NCBI GenBank assembly: GCA_944391065.1
Contig: CALXSH010000012.1
Location: forward strand, 1-42,650
DNA from: an uncultured Kiritimatiellota bacterium
Lineage (GTDB): Bacteria; Verrucomicrobiota; Kiritimatiellia; RFP12; DVOR01
Length of the DNA stretch: 42,650 nt
Direction of reading: 5' to 3'
Below, piece after piece: positions 16,924 to 24,632 of this stretch. The notes under the pieces were generated by a model that saw only the letters and a list, made by a program, of their open reading frames with translations, made no database searches and was not told the DNA's origin. Every line of letters starts with the position of its first letter. Position 1 is the first letter of the stretch. A program made the translations under genes and the position numbers.

Positions 16924-18957
16924 TTATCGGGGCAGTTCGGTCGGATCTCCGGCGTCGGACTGTATCAGCTCGAGAGCCGGGGTACGCAGGCTGTCGCCCT
17001 GTTGGTTGAAACGGGGGGTGTATTTGACGGGAACGACGGCCCTCGGCGTGCCGTCCGGTGCGGAGGCGGTAACCCTGCGGCCCTGTGTGTCAAACTGTTC
17101 CGGGTCTTTGGCCGCGCGGCGGCGGAACCATCCCTTCAGGCGGCCGTCGGCATCATAGTGGTAGAAATCCTGCCAGTTCTTCTGGGCCGAGAGAATCGGA
17201 TCCTCATAGCGCAGACCGGTAACCGGGTCGGGGGCATAATCGACGGAAAGGAGACGCTTGCCCTCATCGGTGGCGTAGACACGCCGTTCATTGCCCAGGA
17301 AGCGGAGGGAGTAGAAGGCCGGGGCCGAGAGGGCGCCGTTGTCGGCGACGGCCACGCAGGCGACATCGACGCGGCGGCATTCCATCCCGTCGCGGCCCAT
17401 GTACTGACCGTGCCAGTCGATGTCCACCGTCATCAGGGCGTTATCGGAGGAGCGGGAACGGAAGCGGATTTTCTCGGGGTCGCCGGAGACAACGAACCAG
17501 CGGTATTCACGGATTTTCGTCGTCGGCATGACGGCCTGCAGCGTGACGCTCTTGGTGTAGTCCCGGCCGCGGCGGATACGGGAGACGCAGACGGGGGTGT
17601 CGACCATGCCCTCGCTGCCGGCAAGGTCAAAAAATTCAACGTTCGGCACCGGCATGGTCTCGCCGCGCACGGCCAGCTGGAAGAAGGGCGGCAGCATCTC
17701 CGGACGGAGCGCGTGGGCGGCGCGGATCAGGGCTTCGCCGTTGATCCGGCGCGGATCGAAGACGGTCGGATGGGCTTCCGGCGTGAAGTAGTCCTTCGCG
17801 CCGATGACATGGTCGCGCAGCAGCATCTGGACGGTCGGGACCAAGAGACCCCTGCGCAGCATTTCGGCCTTGGTGTCCGGGGGCATGGCCGCCAGCGCTG
17901 CCAGGATAAGTTCCGTCAGGCCGCGCTGAGCCTCGACGGGATTGGGCCGGTCGGTCGAGAGGGTGTCGCCGGAAAGAATAATCGAGGGATTCGCGGAGAC
18001 CAGCAAATCGCCGCGCACGGAGGCGATATGGTCCAGCGTGGCGTCATAGACATAGAGTTGGTTGGCCATCGCCAGACGCAGGGCTATGACGGTCTGCGAC
18101 GCGTCTGTGGAAATCAGACGGGGAAGGGAACGCCAGAAGGGCGGCGGGTTGATGGCCGACGTCGTGTTGCCGATGACCGGCAGGGGACCGCCGGGACCCA
18201 CGAAGAGGCCGTTGGCCTGATTGAGATGGGCGCCGCGGGCCGTCGCCTCGGCACCGTAAAGCACCGGCGTCAGACCGGGAAAGCATTCGAAGCGTACGGC
18301 GCAACGGTCTTCGTCGCGGTTGACGTAGAGGTCACCCGCGTTGCCCGCGGCAGAACCCTCCGCGATCCAAGGCGCGATGAGCTCGGCATAGGGGCCAGTA
18401 TAGGGCGTCGTGCCCGTATAGGGCTTCAGGTCGAAGCGCGTCGTGAAATAGCCGCCCTGGGCTGGGTCCCAGTTCCACATCGTGTTGAGGGCGTCGACCG
18501 TGATCTCGGTGCCGGCCGTCCCCTCCGTCGGCAGGGCCGTGCTGAGCATGGGATTGCGGGGCGGGTCCTTGATGAGCTGTTCGGCCAGAGCCTTCAGTTC
18601 CGCGTAGCGCGGCAGGCCACGCAGCGTCTCCAGATCGGCGTCCGCGTCAAGCTTCGCGGTGTCGGTGAATCCGCAGCGGATGGCGGTCTCAAGATGCGTC
18701 AGGGCCTCTTCGGCGCGGCTGTCACGGGCGAGGACGCAGGCCAGGTTGTAATTCCAGTTGGCGTCGTTCGGAAAGACTTTCAGGGCTGAGCGGACAGCCG
18801 TTTCGGCGGCGATGAGGTTGTTCTGGCCGACAGCGGTGACAAACTGCGACAGAAAACGCTTATGCTGGGGAAATAGCCCCGGCATATCGAAAACGGACTG
18901 GGCACCGACCTTCACGGCAAGGACGGCAGATAGCAAAAAAAGAAAAATCGGTCTCAT
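16924..18957 (-). CDS. Secreted TPR-containing protein of unknown function
   Basis: This 677-residue protein has a signal peptide (MRPIFLFLLSAVLAVKVGAQ). A TPR-like segment at about 25-125 includes AAETAVRSALKVFPNDANWN and YNLACVLARDSRAEEALTHL. A long middle region of unknown fold follows. The C-terminal third has PKD-like strands (about 505-600: YTKSVTLQAVMP, REYRWFVVSGDP) and ends in a YD-like WQDFYHYDADGRLKGW. It is probably periplasmic or on the outer membrane. It opens the long leftward polycistron, 9 nt before the YejE-like permease, so a link to that transporter is possible but untested. The start at 18957 is chosen for its signal peptide; an in-frame extension to 19056 crosses the murE terminator and is rejected. 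Confidence 0.78.
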   Translation of the reverse strand: MRPIFLFLLSAVLAVKVGAQSVFDMPGLFPQHKRFLSQFVTAVGQNNLIAAETAVRSALKVFPNDANWNYNLACVLARDSRAEEALTHLETAIRCGFTDTAKLDADADLETLRGLPRYAELKALAEQLIKDPPRNPMLSTALPTEGTAGTEITVDALNTMWNWDPAQGGYFTTRFDLKPYTGTTPYTGPYAELIAPWIAEGSAAGNAGDLYVNRDEDRCAVRFECFPGLTPVLYGAEATARGAHLNQANGLFVGPGGPLPVIGNTTSAINPPPFWRSLPRLISTDASQTVIALRLAMANQLYVYDATLDHIASVRGDLLVSANPSIILSGDTLSTDRPNPVEAQRGLTELILAALAAMPPDTKAEMLRRGLLVPTVQMLLRDHVIGAKDYFTPEAHPTVFDPRRINGEALIRAAHALRPEMLPPFFQLAVRGETMPVPNVEFFDLAGSEGMVDTPVCVSRIRRGRDYTKSVTLQAVMPTTKIREYRWFVVSGDPEKIRFRSRSSDNALMTVDIDWHGQYMGRDGMECRRVDVACVAVADNGALSAPAFYSLRFLGNERRVYATDEGKRLLSVDYAPDPVTGLRYEDPILSAQKNWQDFYHYDADGRLKGWFRRRAAKDPEQFDTQGRRVTASAPDGTPRAVVPVKYTPRFNQQGDSLRTPALELIQSDAGDPTELPR

Positions 18958-19001
18958 AGGGTGCGCAGCCTCTTTCGCGACAAACAGGGGTACTCTACCA
19001 T

Positions 19002-19035
19002 AAAAATGACGACCCGACACGCCGAAGCGTGCGGG
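19002..19035 (-). terminator. Intrinsic terminator after murE
   Basis: CCCGACACGC (19013-19022) pairs with GCGTGCGGG (19027-19035) around a 4-nt loop. On the minus strand the stem is followed within a few bases by a run of five T. It separates murE from the long polycistron that starts at 18957. Confidence 0.7.
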
Positions 19036-19072
19036 CCCCGCGTTTTTCTCCGGCATTCGTCGGCAGGACCGG

Positions 19073-20425
19073 TCACGGACGGAGCCCGAGGACGGCTCGG
19101 ACCGCGTCCGTGTCGGAGAAGGAATGACGCACGCCGTTGATCTCCTGATAGCATTCGTGACCCTTGCCGGCGATCAGAATGGCGTCCTTCGGCCCCTTCA
19201 TCCCGACAGCCAGACGAATGGCCGTGGCGCGGTCGGGTTCGACCAGAGGCCGCAGGCGTGTGAAGCCCGGCAGGATGTCACGGATGATGGCCATCGGCTC
19301 CTCTGTACGGGGATTGTCCGAGGTGATGACGGCGACATCGGCGAAGCGCTCCACGGCGGCGGCCATTTTGGGGCGCTTGGTCCGGTCACGGTCACCGCCG
19401 CAACCGAAGACGCAGATCAGACGGCCGCGGACGAAGGATTTAAGCGTGGAGAGGACGTTGGCCAGCGCGTCGTCGGTATGGGCATAATCGACGAAGATGC
19501 CGGGCGCGGCGGGTTCGAGCCGCCCCCAGCGGGGCGTGGCCGCGGCCAACGCGCAGAGCACCGCGTCCGGCGTGACGCCGAGCGCCACGGCTGCCGTCGC
19601 GGCGCAGAGCATGTTCTGCAGATTGTACCGGCCGCAGAGCGCTGATTCAAAGGCCACACGACGGCCCTTTAGGACAAACTCGGCCCGGGTACCCCGCGGG
19701 GTGTATTCCGCCGGGACACCTTCCAGACTGTAGGGGAAGACCCGGTCGCGTCCGCGGAGCATCTCCAGCAGACGGCGCCCATAGGGATCGTCGGCGTTGA
19801 CGACGGCCGCCGCTTCCGGGTGCTTCAGGAAGAGCCGGGCCTTGGCCTGAAAATAGGCTTCCATCGTGCCGTGGTAGTCGAGGTGGTCCTGCGTAAGATT
19901 GGTGAAGGCCGCGACGGCGAACCGACAGGCGCCTACGCGGTCCTGGCAGAGGGCGTGGCTCGAGACCTCCATGACCGCGGCACGGCATCCGGCCGATTCC
20001 ATGGCGGCCAGTGTCCGCTGGAGAGTGCCGGCATCCGGGGTGGTGCGCTCCGCAGGTTCGGTATGGCCGGGCCACTCCGTCGCGACGGTTGTCAGCAGAC
20101 CTGGGCGAAGGCCTCCCTGGGCCATCATATCACGCAGCAGCCAAGCTGTGGTGGTCTTGCCGTTGGTGCCTGTGACACCGCAGAGCAGCAGTTTCTCGGA
20201 GGGCCGGCCGAAGTGTTCCGCGGCGGCTTCGGCGTAAGCCAGGCGTGGATCGGCGACGACGCGGTCGCAGAGTCCCGGCACGGCGCCCCAGACCTCCGCC
20301 GCACCGCGGCGACGGGCTTCCCCGACATACTTTGCTCCGTCATCGCGCACGCCGGGGATGGCCACAAAAAGAGCTCCCGGCGTGACGCGCCGGGAGTCAC
20401 AGACGACATCGGTGAAGGCGGACAT
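19073..20425 (-). CDS. murE: UDP-N-acetylmuramoyl-tripeptide synthetase MurE (meso-DAP type)
   Basis: The 450-residue cytoplasmic Mur ligase adds the third amino acid to UDP-MurNAc-L-Ala-D-Glu. Motifs seen are CDSRRV (9-14) of the uridine-binding domain, ATP loop GVTGTNGKTT (83-92), the probable carbamylated lysine K195 in YFQAKARLF, VDYAHT (312-317) and DNPR (370-373). DNPR is the known determinant for meso-diaminopimelate rather than lysine. It is slightly shorter at the N terminus than typical MurE (about 480-500). That may reflect a trimmed domain; I see no better upstream start because the lipoprotein gene ends 12 nt before it. GAGG precedes the ATG. It fits with DapL in supplying DAP for peptidoglycan. 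Confidence 0.95.
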   Translation of the reverse strand: MSAFTDVVCDSRRVTPGALFVAIPGVRDDGAKYVGEARRRGAAEVWGAVPGLCDRVVADPRLAYAEAAAEHFGRPSEKLLLCGVTGTNGKTTTAWLLRDMMAQGGLRPGLLTTVATEWPGHTEPAERTTPDAGTLQRTLAAMESAGCRAAVMEVSSHALCQDRVGACRFAVAAFTNLTQDHLDYHGTMEAYFQAKARLFLKHPEAAAVVNADDPYGRRLLEMLRGRDRVFPYSLEGVPAEYTPRGTRAEFVLKGRRVAFESALCGRYNLQNMLCAATAAVALGVTPDAVLCALAAATPRWGRLEPAAPGIFVDYAHTDDALANVLSTLKSFVRGRLICVFGCGGDRDRTKRPKMAAAVERFADVAVITSDNPRTEEPMAIIRDILPGFTRLRPLVEPDRATAIRLAVGMKGPKDAILIAGKGHECYQEINGVRHSFSDTDAVRAVLGLRP

Positions 20426-20437
20426 GGTCGCGGATCC

Positions 20438-20977
20438 TCAGCGGGAGGCTTTGGAATTGCGGGCGGCGGGGCTGACGTAGGTGCCCTGCTCATAAGCATC
20501 GTAGTCTTCGGCCATCCGACGGGCTTCTTCCTCGATCTCGGCGCCCTTGAGTACCTTGAGCTCCACATCGGAGAGCTGCACGTCGGTCTTGCCGCTCTGT
20601 TTGTCCGTGGTCGTGACCGTGGCGTAGACGGGTGAGATGAAGGCGAACTTCATGTGCTTGACCTGGAAAAACTGCGCCGAAATCTCGCGCTGCGCGCGGA
20701 GCATGGCGCCGGAATCCGGATCACCCATCAGTCGGATGAAGACCATGTCGCCGGGTTTTGTCTCGGAATCTTTCAGCAGCTCCCCAAGATCTTCGGTCGC
20801 GACCGGTTTGCCGCGGACCAGGACTGTCCCGTCCTTCTCGACAACGATTTTGGCTTCCTGCGGACCGGCAGCCTTCAGCGAGGGCCCGGCCGCGCAGCCG
20901 GAGAAAAAGAGAAATGCCCCCGCGGCCATAACGGCCGACAGGGGAAGGATGAGTGCCTTGCGGGCAATCGGAGACAT
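20438..20977 (-). CDS. Lipoprotein with an ExbD/TolR-like periplasmic domain
   Basis: This 179-residue protein has a lipoprotein signal ending in the lipobox FFSGC, with C28 as the likely lipidated residue. Residues of about 40-112 follow the layout of the ExbD/TolR periplasmic domain. A strand KIVVEKDGTVLVRGKPV leads into a helix ATEDLGELLKD, then IRLMGDPDSGAMLRAQREIS, and a final strand MKFAFIS. The true ExbD at 28536-28952 shows the same order. The ExbD transmembrane helix with its proton-relay Asp is missing, so it cannot be a normal motor subunit. The C-terminal 65 residues are charged. It lies 9 nt after metY and 12 nt before murE. The similarity is my own by-eye alignment; the function is unknown. 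Confidence 0.75.
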   Translation of the reverse strand: MSPIARKALILPLSAVMAAGAFLFFSGCAAGPSLKAAGPQEAKIVVEKDGTVLVRGKPVATEDLGELLKDSETKPGDMVFIRLMGDPDSGAMLRAQREISAQFFQVKHMKFAFISPVYATVTTTDKQSGKTDVQLSDVELKVLKGAEIEEEARRMAEDYDAYEQGTYVSPAARNSKASR

Positions 20978-20986
20978 GGGGCAGCC

Positions 20987-22255
20987 TCAGATCTGGGCGA
21001 AGGCCTGTTCAAGGTCGGCAATGATGTCGTCGATGTGCTCGATGCCGACGGAGTACCGGATCGTGGTCGGCGAGATACCGGCGGCAACGAGCTGTTCGTC
21101 GGTGAGCTGACGGTGGGTCATGCTCGCCGGGTGCAGCACGCAGGTGCGGGCATCGGCGACGTGGACGACGATCGCAGCGAGCTTCATGGCGTCCATGAGG
21201 CGCTGGGCGTCCTTGCGGGTGCCCTTGACGCCGAAGGTGACGACGCCGGCGCTGCCCTTGGGCAGATACTTCTTTGCCAGTTCATGGTAGGCGTCGCCCT
21301 TGAGACCGGGATAACGGACCCACTCGACCTTCGGGTTGTTGGCGAGCCACTCGGCGACGACCTGGGCGTTGGCCGAATGACGCTCCATACGCAGCGGCAG
21401 TGTCTCGATGCCGACACCGAGCAGGAAGGCGTTGAGCGGGGCCGCCTGGGCGCCCATGTCGCGCATCAGCTGGGCGCGGGCCTTGACGATGTAAGCCGCC
21501 TTGCCGAAGGCCTCCGTGTAAACGAGACCGTGGTAGGAGGGGTCGGGATTGGTGAATTCCGGGAAGCGGCCGGAAGCGGCCCAGTCGAAGTTGCCGGAAT
21601 CGACGATGCAGCCGCCGAGGCTCATCGCGTGACCGTCCATGTATTTGGTCGTGGCGTGGATCACGACATCGACACCGAATTCAAAGGGACGGCAGAGGTA
21701 GGGGGTCGGGAAGGTGTTGTCGATGATCAGCGGAAGACCGTTGCGGTGGGCGACGTTGGCCCAGCGCTCAAGGTCGAGGACGGCCAGCGCGGGGTTGGCC
21801 AACGTCTCGCCGAAGATGGCCTTGGTGTTCGGGCGGATGGCCGTCTCAATCTCCTCGTCGGTCGCGTCGGGCGAGAGCCAGGTGAACTCAATGCCGAGCT
21901 TCTGGAGGGTCACGCCGAAGAGGTTGACCGTGCCGCCGTAAATGGTGGAGGCGGAGATGACATGGTCGCCGGAATGGGCGAGGTTGAGAATGGCGATCAT
22001 GCTCGCAGCCTGACCGGCGCTGGTCAGCATCGCGCCGACGCCGCCTTCCAGGGCGGCAATGCGCTGTTCGACGGCGTCGAGGGTCGGATTGCTCAGGCGG
22101 GTGTAGAAGTGACCCGGAGCCTTCAGGTCAAAGAGATCGGCAACATGCTGCGCGGAATCAAATTTGAATGTCGTGCTCTGATAGATTGGCATCACACGGG
22201 GCTCGCCGTTTTTGGGTTCCCAGCCGGCCTGAACGCATTTCGTTTCGAATTTCAT
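20987..22255 (-). CDS. metY: O-acetylhomoserine sulfhydrylase
   Basis: The 422-residue PLP enzyme of the Cys/Met metabolism family has the MetY opening KFETKCVQAGWEPKNGEPR and YQSTTF. It also has YTRLSNPTLDAVEQRIAALE, and the PLP-lysine region HATTKYMDGHA with K204. MetY uses O-acetylhomoserine plus sulfide (or methanethiol) to make homocysteine (or methionine) in the cytoplasm. The length fits MetY rather than the shorter MetB/MetC (about 380). The Shine-Dalgarno is the full AAGGAGGT at 22263-22270, implying strong translation. It heads the metY-lipoprotein-murE unit and is preceded by a long non-coding leader. Confidence 0.94.
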   Translation of the reverse strand: MKFETKCVQAGWEPKNGEPRVMPIYQSTTFKFDSAQHVADLFDLKAPGHFYTRLSNPTLDAVEQRIAALEGGVGAMLTSAGQAASMIAILNLAHSGDHVISASTIYGGTVNLFGVTLQKLGIEFTWLSPDATDEEIETAIRPNTKAIFGETLANPALAVLDLERWANVAHRNGLPLIIDNTFPTPYLCRPFEFGVDVVIHATTKYMDGHAMSLGGCIVDSGNFDWAASGRFPEFTNPDPSYHGLVYTEAFGKAAYIVKARAQLMRDMGAQAAPLNAFLLGVGIETLPLRMERHSANAQVVAEWLANNPKVEWVRYPGLKGDAYHELAKKYLPKGSAGVVTFGVKGTRKDAQRLMDAMKLAAIVVHVADARTCVLHPASMTHRQLTDEQLVAAGISPTTIRYSVGIEHIDDIIADLEQAFAQI

Positions 22256-22488
22256 CGTGGATACCTCCTTGGTGTGGATTGATAAAAACGGCCATCATTG
22301 TATCATAACGGAATGTGCCAGAATCGCGGGATTTCGGGAAACATGAATCGGGCGGAAAACGTGACTGCGCGGTGCAAACTGCAGACGGCACCCCGGGCAC
22401 AATCGGGCAGGGGACGGGCTGCCCTGCCGACCTCCGGCCTATGGTATTATCACTTGCCCTTATTGGAGCGAGTCCATGCCGAGCATAC
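22256..22488 (-). promoter_or_regulatory. Non-coding region upstream of metY
   Basis: No convincing gene lies between the CBM9-like terminator and metY. A possible -10 (TACAAT, minus strand, 22297-22302, overlapping TATGAT at 22302-22307) sits 40-50 nt before the metY start, without a clear -35. Further upstream there is a hairpin at 22406-22428 (GGCAGGG/CCCTGCC). I compared the region by eye with known SAM and SAH riboswitch cores and saw no match. Confidence 0.4.
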
Positions 22489-22516
22489 CGAAAAAGGGCG
22501 GCATCTGCCGCCCTTC
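22489..22516 (-). terminator. Intrinsic terminator after the CBM9-like gene
   Basis: AAGGGCGGC and GCCGCCCTT (22494-22502, 22507-22515) form a perfect 9-bp stem with a 4-nt loop, followed on the minus strand by five T. It lies 27 nt past the CBM9-like stop. Confidence 0.85.
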
Positions 22517-22542
22517 CGGTAACTGAGCCATGGATGCTCCGC

Positions 22543-23214
22543 TTATTCGCCGAGAAGAATGTCGTTGAAGTAGCTCGGCGAGTGGAAGTTCAGGCTCGGG
22601 TCAAGCGGCAGCAGCGCGCCCCAGTGCGGGCGGGAACTGCAGTCGGCGCACTTGGTGAAGTTGCCGCGCCAGTGCTGACCGGAGAGATCGCCCAGCGGTC
22701 CGAAGATCTTCTCGAGGAAGAGACGGGGAATGCGGACGATAATCCACCAGTCGGTCGGATCGGGGCACTCGGGGTCGATGACCGGGGGCAGATTGCCCTT
22801 GATTGTCAGCTTGCGGAGGGTATCCTTGGCGATGTACTCAAAATCGGAGTAACCTCCGGGCGCGCGGGTCCAGTCGCGGATGAGCGAGGAGTGGACGCAG
22901 GCGCCCGCGTTGATTTCGATGTTGATGTAGCCCTTCTCGATTTTGAGGGGCTGGAAATAGGCTTCGACGCAGGAATCCTCGCACACCATCGAGTTGAGGG
23001 CGGTGTGGACGATGCGGACGTAACGGTCCTTGACCTGCCAGCAGATCATGATGTCGTCGCCGTTGTGCAGGGCACGGACGATGGTTTCGGGGTGGTGATC
23101 GGAGCTTTTCTCATGCCAGTTGTCATACTTGCCGACAACAGCCTTGTCCCAGATGGGGTCGGCGGGGTCGAAATCCGGCAGGGTCGCAACTTTATTGATC
23201 GTGTAGCTGTCCAT
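22543..23214 (-). CDS. Stand-alone CBM9-like carbohydrate-binding protein
   Basis: This 223-residue protein resembles the carbohydrate-binding family 9-like domains. It has an opening WDKAVVGKYDNWHEKSSDHH, strands DDIMICWQVKDRYVRIVH, the segment DSCVEAYFQP, then INIEINAGACVH and a C-terminal LNFHSPSYFNDI. Related domains in xylanases bind reducing-end sugars. Here the domain is the whole protein and there is no signal peptide, so it is probably cytoplasmic, where its ligand is not obvious. The start at 23214 is chosen for AGGAG upstream and for the loss of domain similarity beyond it; an open frame to 23391 is Arg-rich and probably non-coding. Binding has not been tested, and the function is inferred from family only. 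Confidence 0.75.
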   Translation of the reverse strand: MDSYTINKVATLPDFDPADPIWDKAVVGKYDNWHEKSSDHHPETIVRALHNGDDIMICWQVKDRYVRIVHTALNSMVCEDSCVEAYFQPLKIEKGYINIEINAGACVHSSLIRDWTRAPGGYSDFEYIAKDTLRKLTIKGNLPPVIDPECPDPTDWWIIVRIPRLFLEKIFGPLGDLSGQHWRGNFTKCADCSSRPHWGALLPLDPSLNFHSPSYFNDILLGE

Positions 23215-23279
23215 TTCTGTCTCCTGTAGCCGGTGGAGCGGTATGCGCGTGCCGGCGGCGGTTGCCATGTGTTGTCTGT

Positions 23280-23314
23280 GCGCGGACGCAAAGGTCGGCC
23301 CAATCCGTCCGCGC
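23280..23314 (-). other. Inverted repeat between the MFS and CBM9-like genes
   Basis: GCGCGGACG (23280-23288) and CGTCCGCGC (23306-23314) form a perfect 9-bp inverted repeat with a 17-nt loop, 15 nt past the MFS stop. No T-run follows. It may be a weak terminator or an operator; neither can be told from sequence. Confidence 0.4.
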
Positions 23315-23329
23315 CTGCCCTGCATTCTA

Positions 23330-24565
23330 TCAAACTTTCTTCCGCGCGGCACACAGTTCCGAAGAACGAAGAAGATGCGCGGCCAGGACAATCAGGCATC
23401 CCAGCAGGACCATCAGCAGGAAGGCCGTCCGCAGGCCGAGCCCATGGGCGACGAACCCGATGACGGGTGGGGCGAAGAGGAAGCCGAAGAAGCCGATGGT
23501 GGAGATTTCCGTGATGGCGATGCCCGTCGGCACCTTGGAGGTGCGCCCCGCGAGGCTGCAGCAGAGCGGCACCACGGCGCTGGTCCCGGAGCCGATGACG
23601 GCCATGCCGGTCGCTACGCAGATCAGTTTCGCCGGCCCGGGCACGAAGGCGCCCAGAACGGCCGTCAGATATCCCAGCGCGATGGCGCTGCCGCTCAACA
23701 GCATGAGGCGGCGGTGACCGAAGCGGTCCGTCAGCCTGTCGGCAACCAGGCGGACAGCCACCATCACGCAGAGGTAGGCAAAGTAGCCCACGTTGCGCAG
23801 CGCGTCGGGCGCGCCGGCGACATCCTCCATGTAGACGCCGCTCCAGTCATAGACCGCGCCCTCGCAGGCCATGCAGCCGAAGGCTGCGACGCCCAGCCAG
23901 ACGAGTTCCGGCGGGATCTTCCATCCGCCCGAGGCTTTCGCCTTGCCCGACGCCTCGCTTTCGTCATTGAGCAGCAGCGTGCCGCCCGAGAAGAGCAGGA
24001 GCAGCACGCAGGCCGCGGCCGTGCCGATGAAGTGCGCCGGCACGCTGACCGGCGCCATGGCCAGGAACATGGCGACCAGCGCCGTCACGGCTCCGGCCAC
24101 AGACCACATCCCGTGAAAGAGGGCCATGATGCTGCGGCCGTAGAGCCGCTCCAGGGCGATGCCCTGCGTATTGACCGCCGTATAGGAGAGGTTGGAGAGG
24201 ACGCCCATGAGAAAGAGCGACGCGCCCAATTGGAGCGGCGTCCGCGCGACGGAGAGGAGCGGCAGAATCAGCGGATAGGCCAGGCCTACGGTCAGCGCCG
24301 CTGCCCGGCTGCCGAACCGGGTGACCAGCAGGCCGTTGGGAACCATCGCCAGAAACTGTCCCAGCGGCGCCATCAGCAGAACGCCCCCCAGCTGCGCCTC
24401 ATTCAGCTCCAGCGCCCTGCGGATATCGGGAATGCGGGCGCACCAGGTGGCGAAGACGACACCCTGGATGAAAAAGGAAGCCCCGATGCCGATGCGGGCA
24501 CGGAGGCGTTCGGGAAAGGAGGGGAAGAAGAACCGGGAGAATGCGAAGGGACGTTGAAGCGACAT
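23330..24565 (-). CDS. MFS transporter, YbjJ-like
   Basis: The 411-residue integral membrane protein shows about twelve hydrophobic helices and the MFS signature loop between helices 2 and 3 (VTRFGSRAAA). A second copy lies in the C-terminal half (ADRLTDRFGHRRLM). The opening GASFFIQGVVFATWCARIPDI and the ALELNEAQLG segment resemble the YbjJ/FucP-distant group of sugar-like transporters, whose substrates are largely unknown. The cytoplasmic loop after helix 6 is around 185-210. No clear Shine-Dalgarno precedes the ATG at 24565. A strong hairpin separates it from the RodZ-like gene, so it may have its own promoter. The substrate is not assignable. Confidence 0.87.
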   Translation of the reverse strand: MSLQRPFAFSRFFFPSFPERLRARIGIGASFFIQGVVFATWCARIPDIRRALELNEAQLGGVLLMAPLGQFLAMVPNGLLVTRFGSRAAALTVGLAYPLILPLLSVARTPLQLGASLFLMGVLSNLSYTAVNTQGIALERLYGRSIMALFHGMWSVAGAVTALVAMFLAMAPVSVPAHFIGTAAACVLLLLFSGGTLLLNDESEASGKAKASGGWKIPPELVWLGVAAFGCMACEGAVYDWSGVYMEDVAGAPDALRNVGYFAYLCVMVAVRLVADRLTDRFGHRRLMLLSGSAIALGYLTAVLGAFVPGPAKLICVATGMAVIGSGTSAVVPLCCSLAGRTSKVPTGIAITEISTIGFFGFLFAPPVIGFVAHGLGLRTAFLLMVLLGCLIVLAAHLLRSSELCAARKKV

Positions 24566-24590
24566 ACGGCGACGGGAATGGGATCGGATA

Positions 24591-24620
24591 CAAATTCCCC
24601 GGCCGTCCGGCCGGGGAATG
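24591..24620 (-). terminator. Terminator after the RodZ-like gene
   Basis: A perfect 11-bp inverted repeat, ATTCCCCGGCC (24594-24604) and GGCCGGGGAAT (24609-24619), has a 4-nt loop. On the minus strand TTTGT follows immediately. It lies 13 nt past the RodZ-like stop and just upstream of the MFS gene. Confidence 0.75.
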
Positions 24621-24632
24621 GCGAAACGCGGA

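Noticed and set aside
19073-20425. MurE of the lysine-adding type
   Set aside because: The substrate motif reads DNPR, the known meso-DAP determinant, and dapL is in the same window.
22298-22522. A 74-codon plus-strand open frame upstream of metY
   Set aside because: It overlaps the CBM9-like terminator, has no ribosome-binding site and no recognisable similarity.
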